A DNA stretch of 64,000 bases. Source: Anaerolineae bacterium (GTDB taxonomy: Bacteria > Chloroflexota > Anaerolineae > Aggregatilineales > Phototrophicaceae). Each line of letters begins with the position of its first letter. Positions within the stretch are counted from its first letter, which is position 1. This document shows, one piece after another, positions 45,853 through 55,700 of the stretch. A model generated the notes under the pieces. That model was not told the origin of the DNA. It saw nothing but the letters and a program-made list of their open reading frames with translations, and did not search any database. The position numbers were made by a program, and so were the translations under genes. The DNA lies in assembly GCA_019912965.1 (NCBI GenBank), contig JAIOHM010000089.1:1-64000 (forward strand), read 5' to 3'.

Positions 45853-46065
45853 ATGCAACTTGAAGAACTGGTCAGCGAACTCCATAAACTCAGTCGCGCC
45901 GATAAGCTCCGGGCTGTACAAATTCTGGTGCATGATCTGGCGATTGAAGAAAATGCGCTGCTGAGGGGAACTCATTTTGAGGTATGGTCGCCCTTTGACG
46001 CGCCAAGCGCAGCCGAAACACTGCTCCAAATGCTTGAAGAGGATCGGGCAGCAGGCAATGGCTGA
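45853..46065 (+). CDS. Small helical protein preceding a retropepsin-like protease
   Basis: 70 residues: helix ELVSELHKLSRADKLRAVQI, then EENALLRGTHFEVWSPFDAP and AAETLLQMLEED. The SRADKLRAVQxLV and VWSPFDAPxAAxxLxxxL pattern belongs to a small-protein family common in cyanobacteria and Chloroflexota, often placed as the first gene of a two-gene module in antitoxin style. It overlaps the next gene by eight bases. Function not known. Confidence 0.6.
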   Translation: MQLEELVSELHKLSRADKLRAVQILVHDLAIEENALLRGTHFEVWSPFDAPSAAETLLQMLEEDRAAGNG

Positions 46066-46486
46066 TAGCATACAATTCCCCTATCAGGCTGTGCAAAATA
46101 CTCAAGGCGAAACCGCGCTGCGCCCCATGCTTCCTATTTCACTCACTTATGGCGGAAATGCTGTGCAAGTAATGGGGCTTCTCGATACAGGTGCAGATGT
46201 AAATGTACTGCCTTATCCGCTTGGCCTTGCTCTAGAAGCTAATTGGTTAGGGCAGAAAACACCTCTGCATTTATCAGGCAATCTTGCACATTACGAAGCA
46301 CGCGGAATTATCCTCACCGTATCCATTGGTGTACTGCCCCCTGCCCGGCTGGCATTTGCGTGGACGAAGCACGAAACCGTTCCTTTATTGCTAGGACAAG
46401 TGAATTTCTTCGCCGAATTTGATGTCTGCTTTTTCAGATCGCAAGGAATGTTCGAAGTCAGTTCCCGAAAACCGCAAGTAAAGTAG
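46058..46486 (+). CDS. Retropepsin-like aspartyl protease
   Basis: 142 residues from ATG 46058, chosen because it overlaps the preceding stop by eight bases; the longer frame would lie within that gene. The active-site motif LLDTGADVNVLP (Asp43-Thr44-Gly45) is that of retroviral-type proteases, which work as homodimers. The flap-like LHLSGN and the hydrophobic VPLLLGQVNFFAEFDVCF second motif are present. It has no signal peptide, so it acts in the cytoplasm. The paired small protein may be its partner or target. Confidence 0.75.
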   Translation: MADSIQFPYQAVQNTQGETALRPMLPISLTYGGNAVQVMGLLDTGADVNVLPYPLGLALEANWLGQKTPLHLSGNLAHYEARGIILTVSIGVLPPARLAFAWTKHETVPLLLGQVNFFAEFDVCFFRSQGMFEVSSRKPQVK

Positions 46487-46493
46487 CCAAGCT

Positions 46494-47417
46494 ATGGCAT
46501 TCACCTTCCGTCCCTACAATAAAAGCCATGACCTCCAAAAAATGCAGACGGCTACCGCCGAATGGATAGCCGCAGCCGGATTCAGCGGTTATCTCCACAC
46601 TGCCGATATTGCACTGCGGCTGCACAACGCAATGCGCCGTTACTATCCATCTGAAATCGTCCGATTGTGGGAAGATGCCGACGGTACTTTGCTCGGATGG
46701 GGCATGGTGTATCCACGTTGGAACAGTTACGAAGCCCTGATCAGCCCAGACTACCGAGGCGGCGAATTAGAAAATCAGCTTTTAGAATGGTGCGAATCAG
46801 AAACATTTGCGTGGATGGTGCGCGAAGGCCGACCGGATGCTCCCATTAGTCTGGATGTTTTTAGTGACGATTTTGCCCGCATCACGGCGCTCGAAAAACG
46901 CGGCTATGTTCGCGGCGACCAGCAGCATGTCATCGCCAGCCGTTATTTAGATGACCCCATCCCGGATACACCCCTTCCACATGGTTTCAGCATTCGTCTA
47001 TTAAAAGGCTCGGGCGAAGTCGATAAACTGATCGCAGCACAGAATGCCTGTTTCGGCTGGTCATGGACGCTTGAAGAATACCTTCGCGTGATGCAGTCGC
47101 CCGCTGGTCAGGCCTGTGAACCGTTGATTATCGTCGCGCCAGATGGTCGTTTCGCGGCCTTTTGTTACCTGATGCAGGATACCCATAATCGGCTTGGGAT
47201 GCTCGAGGATGTCGGCACACATCCTGATTTTCAGCGGAAGGGGTTAGCGCGGGCACTGCTGTACGATGGCATGAAACGGCTTAAATCAGCGGGCATGAAC
47301 AGCCTGCTTATCCCCTACCTCGCCACCAATGACCCGGCTTCTCGTTTGTACGAGGCCATTGGTTTCCGGGTTCAATACAGACATCTTACATATACCAAAT
47401 CCTATCGACAGGGATAA
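46494..47417 (+). CDS. GNAT-family N-acetyltransferase with two GNAT-like halves
   Basis: 307 residues. The C-terminal half has a full GNAT core: EDVGTHPDFQRKGLARALLY (acetyl-CoA loop RKGLA) and NDPASRLYEAIGF. The N-terminal half has a degraded GNAT layout (LLGWGMVYPRW, ALISPDYRGGELENQLLEW) without a clear CoA loop. Such double GNATs act on small molecules or antibiotics; the substrate is unknown. It starts seven bases after the protease gene, so it may be in the same transcript. Confidence 0.85.
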   Translation: MAFTFRPYNKSHDLQKMQTATAEWIAAAGFSGYLHTADIALRLHNAMRRYYPSEIVRLWEDADGTLLGWGMVYPRWNSYEALISPDYRGGELENQLLEWCESETFAWMVREGRPDAPISLDVFSDDFARITALEKRGYVRGDQQHVIASRYLDDPIPDTPLPHGFSIRLLKGSGEVDKLIAAQNACFGWSWTLEEYLRVMQSPAGQACEPLIIVAPDGRFAAFCYLMQDTHNRLGMLEDVGTHPDFQRKGLARALLYDGMKRLKSAGMNSLLIPYLATNDPASRLYEAIGFRVQYRHLTYTKSYRQG

Positions 47418-47437
47418 TGGCGAAAATTTCAAACTTC

Positions 47438-47466
47438 TTGACAGTCCCATCGCTTTGGTTTATTCT
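47438..47466 (+). promoter_or_regulatory. Strong promoter of the TetR operon
   Basis: TTGACA (47438-47443), exactly 17 bases, TATTCT (47461-47466). The operator at 47470-47483 covers the expected transcription start. Confidence 0.8.
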
Positions 47467-47469
47467 ATG

Positions 47470-47483
47470 ACTGACTGGTCAGT
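47470..47483. promoter_or_regulatory. TetR-type operator
   Basis: ACTGAC-TG-GTCAGT palindrome directly downstream of the -10 box and 17 bases before the TetR gene; binding there would block transcription. Confidence 0.65.
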
Positions 47484-47500
47484 TATCGAATGGATAAACG

Positions 47501-48103
47501 ATGCCGCGTTCTGCAAACCCGAATATTCGCAAACACCGTCAGCGCCAGATTTTGCAAGCCGCGCGGGATGTTTTCGCCAAAGATGGCTTCGATTCCGCCC
47601 GGATGGACGATGTGGCGGATGCCAGCGGTTTGAGCAAAGGCACACTGTATCTGTATTACAAAAGCAAAGATGATCTGATCGCGGGACTGCTAAAAACCAC
47701 GTTCAATGATTTGCTGGTGCAACTTCGGGCACTTTTGGAAATCGACAAACCCGTTGAAACCCGCCTGCTGGATTATGCCCAGCAGATGACCAGCTACATG
47801 CATCAGGACGCCAGCACGCTCAACATCGCTTATGAGTTTTATGCCGTCGCCGCCCGACAGCCCAACGTTCGACGCCTGCTGCAAACCTACTTCGCGGATT
47901 ATCGCGGCGCGCTGACCAAACTGCTGGAACAGGGAATCCAACGCGGCGAATTCTCCCCCTTCAATACGGCACAGGCCGCGATGACGCTGATCGCGCTGCT
48001 GGAAGGCTTAACGCTGTTGTGGTTTACCGACCCCGATGCGGTACAGCTTGAAACCGTTTTATCGGCGGCGCTACGCGATTTTTTCGCCCGTTTGAAAGGC
48101 TGA
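47501..48103 (+). CDS. TetR-family repressor
   Basis: 200 residues. N-terminal helix-turn-helix: QILQAARDVFAKDGFDSARM followed by DDVADASGLSKGTLYLYYKS, the typical TetR pattern. The C-terminal ligand domain is helical (LRALLEIDKPVETRLLDYAQ and beyond) and not classifiable. It heads a three-gene operon with a membrane protein and an acetyltransferase, which it probably represses together with itself through the operator at 47470-47483. Confidence 0.9.
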   Translation: MPRSANPNIRKHRQRQILQAARDVFAKDGFDSARMDDVADASGLSKGTLYLYYKSKDDLIAGLLKTTFNDLLVQLRALLEIDKPVETRLLDYAQQMTSYMHQDASTLNIAYEFYAVAARQPNVRRLLQTYFADYRGALTKLLEQGIQRGEFSPFNTAQAAMTLIALLEGLTLLWFTDPDAVQLETVLSAALRDFFARLKG

Positions 48104-48107
48104 AATC

Positions 48108-48716
48108 ATGACCAAAATTGAATGGAATCCGCCCGAACCGCGTACCGGAATGCTGGGCGCGTGGGATAAATTTGTTGGCCCCGGCGCGACTTCGGCGGAA
48201 GAATGGCTGCAAATTATCGGCGGCACGGCGCTGGCGGGTTTCCTCGCCCTGATACTTTATCTGCGACGTGAGGACTTGAATTGGACGGGATTGCAAACGC
48301 TGCTGGTCGTCGTGCTGGCGCTGGATTTAATCGGCGGCGTCATCACCAACGCGACATCCGCCGCTAAACGATGGTATCACCGCGCGGGACAAGATGGCCT
48401 ACGCGCCCATCTGCCGTTTATCGCCGTGCATGGCGTCCATCTGCTGCTGATCGCGGCGATCTTTCGCGGGATGGATTGGGGATTTTTCCTCGTGCTGTAC
48501 GGCTATCTGCTGGCAGCGGCGATTATCATTCTGCGGATTCCGCTGTATTTGCAGCGCCCCGCCGCGCTGACGTTGTTCTGTGGGAGCATTCTGCTCGGCA
48601 CATATCTATTCACGCCGACGCCGGGATTGGAATGGTTCGTCCCATTTTTCTACCTCAAACTGCTGGTCAGTCACTTGCTGAAAGAAGCCCCGTTCGCGCC
48701 GGAGGACGGAGCATGA
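48108..48716 (+). CDS. Membrane protein of unknown function in TetR operon
   Basis: 202 residues with five to six predicted helices (IIGGTALAGFLALILYL; LQTLLVVVLALDLIGGVIT; PFIAVHGVHLLLIAAIF; FFLVLYGYLLAAAIIIL; ALTLFCGSILLGTYLF; WFVPFFYLKLLVSHLL). A Tyr/His/Arg-containing loop (KRWYHRAGQDG) lies between helices 2 and 3. No family recognised. It starts four bases after the TetR gene and overlaps the next gene by four, so a role with both is likely. Confidence 0.75.
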   Translation: MTKIEWNPPEPRTGMLGAWDKFVGPGATSAEEWLQIIGGTALAGFLALILYLRREDLNWTGLQTLLVVVLALDLIGGVITNATSAAKRWYHRAGQDGLRAHLPFIAVHGVHLLLIAAIFRGMDWGFFLVLYGYLLAAAIIILRIPLYLQRPAALTLFCGSILLGTYLFTPTPGLEWFVPFFYLKLLVSHLLKEAPFAPEDGA

Positions 48717-49342
48717 GCGCTGTTCTGACGCTTCCCGCAGCCCAATCGGATTCACTCAATGCGCTGGCCGGGGTATTCGCGGATGCTTTTATCGACGATC
48801 CCGGAATGCAGCATCTTTGTCAGCACGAACGCGCGGGTTATCAAGAGCGTTTACGCGGCTGGTTTTATGCCACAGCTCACTTGCAGATGACTAATCAACA
48901 GCCGATTTTGACTGTGACGGACGATGGACAATATGCAGCCGGGGCGCTGCTCACTGCGCCGAACGCCGCTTTGAGAATCGGCAGTTTGGGACGCTGGTTC
49001 ATGGATGCGTGGCAGGGTGCGGGAACAATCAGCCTGTGGCGCACGCTGGCACATCTCGGACGGTTGGGGCAGTATCAGCCGAAAGCGCCGCATTTCCGGC
49101 TGGAATTTCTGGCGGTTGCACCGCATCAACAGGGCAAAGGGTATGGATGGGTGCTGCTCGAAACGATCCACAATTTATCGGAGCAGCACCCGCAGTCAAC
49201 CGGCGTTTGGCTTGAAACCGCTCATCCGAACAACATTCCGCTGTATGAACGCTTCGGCTACCACATCACCGGACGCGGACGCATCGGCAAAACCGCGGAA
49301 GCGATTATGATGTTTCGCCCGAATCAAAAGGGCAGGATTTGA
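48713..49342 (+). CDS. GNAT-family N-acetyltransferase
   Basis: 209 residues from ATG 48713, overlapping the previous stop (ATGA); the longer frame is an artefact. The acetyl-CoA loop is FLAVAPHQQGKGYGWVLLE (QGKGYG) and the end HPNNIPLYERFGYHITGRGR is the usual GNAT C-terminus. Substrate unknown. As the last gene of the TetR operon, it may inactivate the compound sensed by the repressor. Confidence 0.85.
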   Translation: MSAVLTLPAAQSDSLNALAGVFADAFIDDPGMQHLCQHERAGYQERLRGWFYATAHLQMTNQQPILTVTDDGQYAAGALLTAPNAALRIGSLGRWFMDAWQGAGTISLWRTLAHLGRLGQYQPKAPHFRLEFLAVAPHQQGKGYGWVLLETIHNLSEQHPQSTGVWLETAHPNNIPLYERFGYHITGRGRIGKTAEAIMMFRPNQKGRI

Positions 49343-49363
49343 ACCCCGCCCCCCAAATCACAA

Positions 49364-52300
49364 CTATGGCGCATCGACCACAAAGTTGTCGACGGCGCTC
49401 CATGATCTACAAGTCGTCTGCCCTGCCGCCAGCGCGCACACCCGATAGTAATACACCCCATCGGTCAGCGGTGGATCAACTGTCACCGAAAGCGAGGTGG
49501 CAGGCACAAATTCATCGAATAGAATCGGCGCAGCAAAGGTGGCTTCGCGGTCAGCCTGTACCTGATACTGTGCGGCAGTCGTCACCCGCGACCATGTGAG
49601 CGTCGGCGTGGACGTTTGGAAGTAATTGCGGATAGGCGCAGCGCCTGCCGCCGACGGCAGAATGAATGCCCGCGCCGGACTGTAACTGGAATTTTTGCCA
49701 TTCGCCCAAACGGTACGGACGCGCCAGTAATAATAACCGGTGATTTGTGCCAGCGGAGTCGGCGGAGAATAGCTCGTCGCATTCACAGTGATCGGCGGTG
49801 TAGTCGGCGGATTGGTCGTGCCGATTTGAATCTGATAGCTGACCGCGCTGGCGACCGTACTCCAATTAAACGTTGGCTGAGGGGAGGGAACTGCCGCGCC
49901 ATCCGCCGGATTGATGAGATTGGGCGTATTCAGCGCCGTGACCGCCAGCACCAGCGATTTTTCCGGGTCGCTGTCGCCCGCGCCGCTGCTGACCATGATG
50001 TAGTAGGTCTGGTTGACATCAACATCGCCGTCAATTCGCGAGGCGAAATTGCTGCCAAACAGATCAACATCGTCGTGGCAGGCGGCTTCCGTCAAATTCC
50101 CTTGCGTTCCCGTCCACAGCGAAAGCACCGTGTCATAACCTGAACCGACGGTTTCAAACCGAACCCGGTCTGTCCCGGTGGTGGTGTAGCGGAACCACAC
50201 CGAATGGGCGATGGTATCGGCATAACACGAAGGCTGTGGATCATCACCCGCGAATCCGGCGTCAATCGTGTCCTGTTGGTAGACAAACGGCAGCGGACTA
50301 GTGACGACCACTGGGGTATTAAAATCGTCGTTGGCAATCGGCGGTTTGGCACTGAACTTCAGCAAACCGCCTTGCCCGCCATATCCGCCTACCTGCACAT
50401 AATACGGAACGCCCGCCGTCACGTTCACCACCACTTTAGACTGTGGAACAATACCCGGCACAATGTCCTCGTTGCAGCCGATCTGCGTCAAACTGCCGAG
50501 CGCCACGCCTGTATAGACTGCCATCGCCGTGTCGTAGTCCGTGCCAACCGTGCTGAACTGGACTTGTCCGCTGGTGGACGGAATGTACTTGTACCACACC
50601 GAGCGCCCGAAATAATCGGTACAGGAGGGCGTCGGTTCGCTTCCTTCGGTGGTGGCGGTATGCGTCACCAGATTTTGGCTGTAGGGAATATTGGTGAACG
50701 TAATCGCATTGGCGAACGCATCATTCACCGGACGATCCGGTTGATTGACCGCGCCCAACGTCGGGTTTTGAGTCGTCCAATCCGTGCCTTCGTCGTAATC
50801 AATACGGGAAGGGTCACGGCCTAAGGTTTTGCCCGCCGTCGGGGATGTGGGATTATCACCCGCGAAATTCTCGCCCACCGCTGGATCAACCGCGCTGCTC
50901 CCCCAGCGCACAAAGTCGATGCCCAATGTGCCGCTGCGGAGCAAAGCCGCGCCGCTGCTCCCTGCCGCCCAATTGGTCGAGTAATTGCCCATATAGAGAT
51001 TGGCCGCGTTGTTCGTCCCTGTCCCGCGCCACAGAATGACATATGCCCCGGCGTTGAGCGTAAACGTCGGCAGGGTATAAGTATGCTCAACTGTCCCGCC
51101 GCTGCTGTAAATCAACATTTGCCAGCCCGTAATATTCACCGCCGCCGCGCTTGGATTATGCAGTTCTACGGCTTGCGTGGCTTGCAATTTCACTTCGTTG
51201 ATAATCACTGGCCCAACCGTCGGCACGGTGCTGCCAAGCAGCGCATTGATAGCCGCATCGACCTGAATGCGCGGCGTGGTCAAATCGCCATAAGTATCGG
51301 TGACGAGTACGCCTGTGGATTGCAGCGCTGCCAATGCCTGGTCGATGGTCACGCCGGGGACGGCATCCCGCAGCAACGCCCATGCCCCGGAGACATGCGG
51401 CGTCGCCATTGATGTGCCGGTCAACTGCTGAAAGCCCCCGCCCGGAACGGACGAGGTGATATTTGCCCCCGGCGCAAGCAGTTTCAAAATCGGCGCGGTG
51501 TTCGATCCGCTGCCGGGAAACAAACCGGGAATCGGCTGATTATCTTCCCACACTTCATCACTGTTGTCATAAGTCGCGCCGACGCTGATCGCCCCGGAAA
51601 CACAAGCAGGCGCCATAATACCCAGATCGCGGCTGTTGCCCGACCCGGCAATCGTGGCAATCCCTACTGACCGCAGCAGATTAATCGCATCCCGGTAGTA
51701 CGGCACGATGTTATCGCAGTACGAATTGAACAACCCGCCGCCCAAACTCAGGTTCACAGCCGCGATGTTGTAATTTCCGCGCTGCGAATACACCCACTGT
51801 AAACCTTCCAATATGGGTGTTTCCCGCGAGACGATACATGGAGCGCTATAACCGATGGACGCGCATTCGTTGGCATTTTCTGAACGATAAAACACCTGTA
51901 CGCCGAGGATATTGGCATTTCGGGCGACACCATCAAAACTTGCCCCGTTGCCCGCCGCGATGCCCGCCACATGCGTCCCATGTTCGCAGAATGCATAGGG
52001 ACATGCGGCTGCCGCATCGTCGCTATAATCCGCTTCTTCGCCATTTGGACATAACGAAAAAACACCTGAATCAGGATCATTGACGGAAAAACAGGCTTCT
52101 TTGACCACGCGAGTGCCAAAAAATGGATGATCGTCCTGAATACCGGAATCCAGCACCGCAATCGTCTGCCCTGTGCCATCGTATCCGGCTGACCATGCGG
52201 CAGGTGCGCCAATGCGCGGCGTGCTTTCCGCCAGCAGCGGCGCGATCACCGATTCCGGGCGCAGACTGCTCACCAGCGGCGATGCCCGCAAAACGGCGAT

Positions 52301-52609
52301 AACCGCGTCATCCACTTCCAATGTCATGTACGGGATGTAGCGGAACTGCGCGGCGGTCTGCACGTTATAGCCCACCAAACTGTTGAGCAGATTTTGCTGG
52401 GCTTGCAAAATTGCCGCCTGCTGGTTGGCTGCCGCCTGTACCGAAAGATTACCCTCCGGCACAAATGGCACATTCAGCCCGACGATCATGCGAACGGTCG
52501 AACTGCTGGCAGGAGCAGCCTGCCCCGGCAGAACGCTCAATAAAGTAATCAGAATCAACAGGGGCGCGAATCGCCAAAACCCCCGAAAACCAGGTGTTCG
52601 TAATCCCAT
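49364..52609 (-). CDS. Secreted S8 (subtilisin-like) protease with lamin-tail, beta-sandwich and Fn3-like modules
   Basis: 1081 residues. Signal peptide (about 1-31), an inhibitor-type propeptide (about 38-125), then the S8 domain with Asp154 in AVLDSG, His210 in HGTHVAG, Asn325 in GSGN and Ser400 in GTSMATPHVSG: the catalytic set is complete. After it comes a lamin-tail-like domain (about 465-600: VIINEVKLQATQAVELHNPS), two similar beta-sandwich repeats with SVWYKYIPSTSG and SVWFRYTTTGTD, and two Fn3-like modules (TPNLINPADGAAV; RNYFQTSTPTLTWSRV). The last resembles the module in the 739-1269 protein. It likely digests extracellular protein; a surface anchor is not visible. Confidence 0.93.
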   Translation of the reverse strand: MGLRTPGFRGFWRFAPLLILITLLSVLPGQAAPASSSTVRMIVGLNVPFVPEGNLSVQAAANQQAAILQAQQNLLNSLVGYNVQTAAQFRYIPYMTLEVDDAVIAVLRASPLVSSLRPESVIAPLLAESTPRIGAPAAWSAGYDGTGQTIAVLDSGIQDDHPFFGTRVVKEACFSVNDPDSGVFSLCPNGEEADYSDDAAAACPYAFCEHGTHVAGIAAGNGASFDGVARNANILGVQVFYRSENANECASIGYSAPCIVSRETPILEGLQWVYSQRGNYNIAAVNLSLGGGLFNSYCDNIVPYYRDAINLLRSVGIATIAGSGNSRDLGIMAPACVSGAISVGATYDNSDEVWEDNQPIPGLFPGSGSNTAPILKLLAPGANITSSVPGGGFQQLTGTSMATPHVSGAWALLRDAVPGVTIDQALAALQSTGVLVTDTYGDLTTPRIQVDAAINALLGSTVPTVGPVIINEVKLQATQAVELHNPSAAAVNITGWQMLIYSSGGTVEHTYTLPTFTLNAGAYVILWRGTGTNNAANLYMGNYSTNWAAGSSGAALLRSGTLGIDFVRWGSSAVDPAVGENFAGDNPTSPTAGKTLGRDPSRIDYDEGTDWTTQNPTLGAVNQPDRPVNDAFANAITFTNIPYSQNLVTHTATTEGSEPTPSCTDYFGRSVWYKYIPSTSGQVQFSTVGTDYDTAMAVYTGVALGSLTQIGCNEDIVPGIVPQSKVVVNVTAGVPYYVQVGGYGGQGGLLKFSAKPPIANDDFNTPVVVTSPLPFVYQQDTIDAGFAGDDPQPSCYADTIAHSVWFRYTTTGTDRVRFETVGSGYDTVLSLWTGTQGNLTEAACHDDVDLFGSNFASRIDGDVDVNQTYYIMVSSGAGDSDPEKSLVLAVTALNTPNLINPADGAAVPSPQPTFNWSTVASAVSYQIQIGTTNPPTTPPITVNATSYSPPTPLAQITGYYYWRVRTVWANGKNSSYSPARAFILPSAAGAAPIRNYFQTSTPTLTWSRVTTAAQYQVQADREATFAAPILFDEFVPATSLSVTVDPPLTDGVYYYRVCALAAGQTTCRSWSAVDNFVVDAP

Positions 52610-52772
52610 CAGTACAGTATCATCCCCACGCGCTATAAGCTGTGATTGGCAGCAGTTATTATTTTACCGAAAAATATCACACAATGCCCCAAATTATGGG
52701 TATCATGTTAGGCTAATTCAAATTCCTATCGGCAGCATAAATCGTAATCCTGATTAATATCGAGAAGTTATC

Positions 52773-55700
52773 ATGCCCAATTTGATTCCACATTTTATTC
52801 ATGAGCAGTTTCAAGCTGGCAATAAACAGGGAACGTTCCAAGCCGTCGCCCTGTTGGTGGATGTGACCGGGTTCACGGCGCTGACCGAAGAACTGATGCA
52901 GCGCGGCAAAGAAGGCGCGGAAACCTTAACCGCAACCCTGAACGCGGTGTTTAATCCGCTGGTCGAGTCGGTGTACACCAACGGCGGATTCATCACCTCG
53001 TTTGCTGGCGATGCCTTCACTGCCCTGTTTCCGATGTCATCTGAGGCTGAAATCCGCGCCGTGTTTACGGCCTTCACCGTCCAAAAATTTTTCAGCCAAT
53101 ACACGGGCATCCAAACCCCGACGGGCGATTTTCCGTTCGGCGTCAACATCGGTTTAGGGATGGGGGCGGTTGAATGGGGAATCATCGGCGGGGCTGAAGG
53201 CCATACTTTTTATTTTCGAGGGGAAGCCATCGAAGGCTGCACAGCGGCGGAGGCGGTTGCAGGTGTCGGGCAAATCGTAGCCGCGCCGGGATTTATGCGC
53301 GAAAACCCGCCTCAAATCACGGCTCAACCGCTGGGTGATTTTGTGCTGCTGACCGGGGGCGATGTGCATCTATCACCGCAGAACCCCAACCTCACCGAAT
53401 TGACTCAGGCTGATCTGACGCCGTTTGTCGATGAAACCGTGTTCGCGTTGGATTCTGCCGCCGAATTCCGGCAGGTGGCGACGGTCTTCATTTCGCTGCA
53501 AGGCACAGACCGCGAAACCATCGAACCGTTTGTGCAAGCCGTGTTAGAGGCCGCGCGCACCTACGGCGGTTATTTCAATAAGCTCGATTTTGGCGATAAA
53601 GGCGGCATGATTCTGGTGGCCTTTGGCGCACCTGTCGCCCGTGAAAATAACCTGCCCCGCGCGGCAGATTTTTTGCTGGCGCTGCGTTCACAACCGATGG
53701 TATGGCGGGCGGGTTTGACCTTCGGCACGGTGTACGCGGGTTTCATCGGCGGCCTTCAGCGCGGCGAATACACCATCATTGGCGATGCCGTCAACCTGGC
53801 AGCACGGCAGATGAGCAGCGCGGCGTGGGGCGAAATTTGGGTTGACAGCGCGGCGGCAGATCGTCTCCGCGTGGGCGGCTATAACCTCGAAACCGTCGGG
53901 ATGCTGTCGTTTAAGGGTAAGCGCGAGACGGTAGAAATCGCCAAACTGGTGCGCGGTTCGGGTGCCGAAGCAGGTGCAACCTCCGAAATCGCGGTTTACA
54001 ATTATGCGCTGGTCGGGCGCGGCCCACAGGTCACACGGTTGGCTGCATGGCTAGAACCCCTGAATCGCGGACGGTTCGCGGGCGTTTTGACGGTTTATGG
54101 CGAAGCGGGCATGGGCAAAAGCCGCCTTGTGCGTGAACTGCTGACGGGTGCGCCCAATATGAAGTGGGCGTTCTGCCCTGCCGATGAAATTTTGCGCCAA
54201 TCGTTGAATCCCTTCCGCTACTTCCTGCGCCGCTATTTCGACCAGTCGCCGGAACGAAGCATAGACGAAAACCGCGCCCGCTTCGAGACTGTTTTGAATG
54301 AACTCTCCAACGCCCTCACTGGCGAAAGAGCCGCTGACCTGCGCGCCGAACTGGAACGTACCCGGTCATTTTTGGGCGCATTGATCGACCTGCATTGGAC
54401 GGGTTCGCTGTATGAGCAGATCGACCCCAAACTGCGCTTTGAAAATACGCTCAGTGCGGTCAAGGCGCTGGTGCTGGCGGAAAGCACCCGCCGTCCGTTC
54501 GTGCTGCACATTGAGGATTATCACTGGCTGGATGCTGATTCCGGCGAACTGCTGAAAACCCTGACGCGCAATGTGGCGGATTACCCAATTGCGGTGCTGA
54601 TGACCAGCCGTTATCAAGACAGCGGCGAGTATTATCCCCTGCCCGTCGATGCCGAAACGCCGAGCGAGGTGCTAGATTTAACGCCGCTGACGGGCGACGA
54701 AATGCGCCGTCTGGCGGGACAGATTTTGCGCGGCGAAGTCGATGATCGTTTAGTTGAACTGCTGTTGGGCAAGGCCAATGGCAATCCATTTTTCGTCGAG
54801 CAGTTGGCGCTGGATTTGCGCGAACGGCAGGCGCTCACCAAAACCGATAACGACGTTTGGAGCATCAGCCAGCAGCAGATGGAGCAGATTCCGGTCAGCA
54901 TCAACGATGTACTGGTGGCGCGCTTGGATCGGCTGGCGGCGCAGGTCAAGACGGTGGTGCAGACAGCGGCGGTTTTGGGACAGGAATTTGAAGTCCGTGT
55001 GCTGTCGTCCATGCTGCGCGGCGACGCCGACATTGATGAAAAAGTGAAGAAAGCCGAACGCGAAGCCATTTGGTCGAGCCTGAACGCCCTGCGTTATCTG
55101 TTCAAACATGCCCTGCTGCGCGATGCGGCTTATGATATGCAGCTTCGCGCCCGTTTGCGTGACCTTCACGCACTGGCGGCGGAGGCCATCCAGCAGGTTT
55201 ATGCCGATGATTTGCCCGCGCATTATGCCGATCTGGTGTATCACTTCAACCGTGCTGGCGATCATGTTCACGAACAGCAGTACGCAGTGCTGGCGGGTGA
55301 ACAAGCCGCCGCCCGTTTCGCCAATCTGGAAGCCACAACCTACTTCACCCGCGCGCTGGAACTCACGCCGGAGGATGATCGTGCCGGACGTTTTGCCATC
55401 CTGAAGGCGCGGGAAAAAGTGTATGAACTGCAAGGCGAACGCGAAACCCAGATGCAGGACATCCAAACGTTGACCGCTTTAGCCGACCAACTAGACGATA
55501 AGGCGCGGCAGGCAGAAGCGGGGCTGCGTCGTTTGCGTTATGCCGAAGTTACAGGCGATTTTGCAAGCATGGCCGAGGTCGCCCAGCAGGTAATTGCGCT
55601 GCTGCCCGGTGATGCCGCCAATGAAGCCGCTGGCCGTTTTCAGTGGGGTGTCGCGCTCTACCGCCTCGCCAATTATGCCGAAGCCCGTGAGCAGTTGCAC

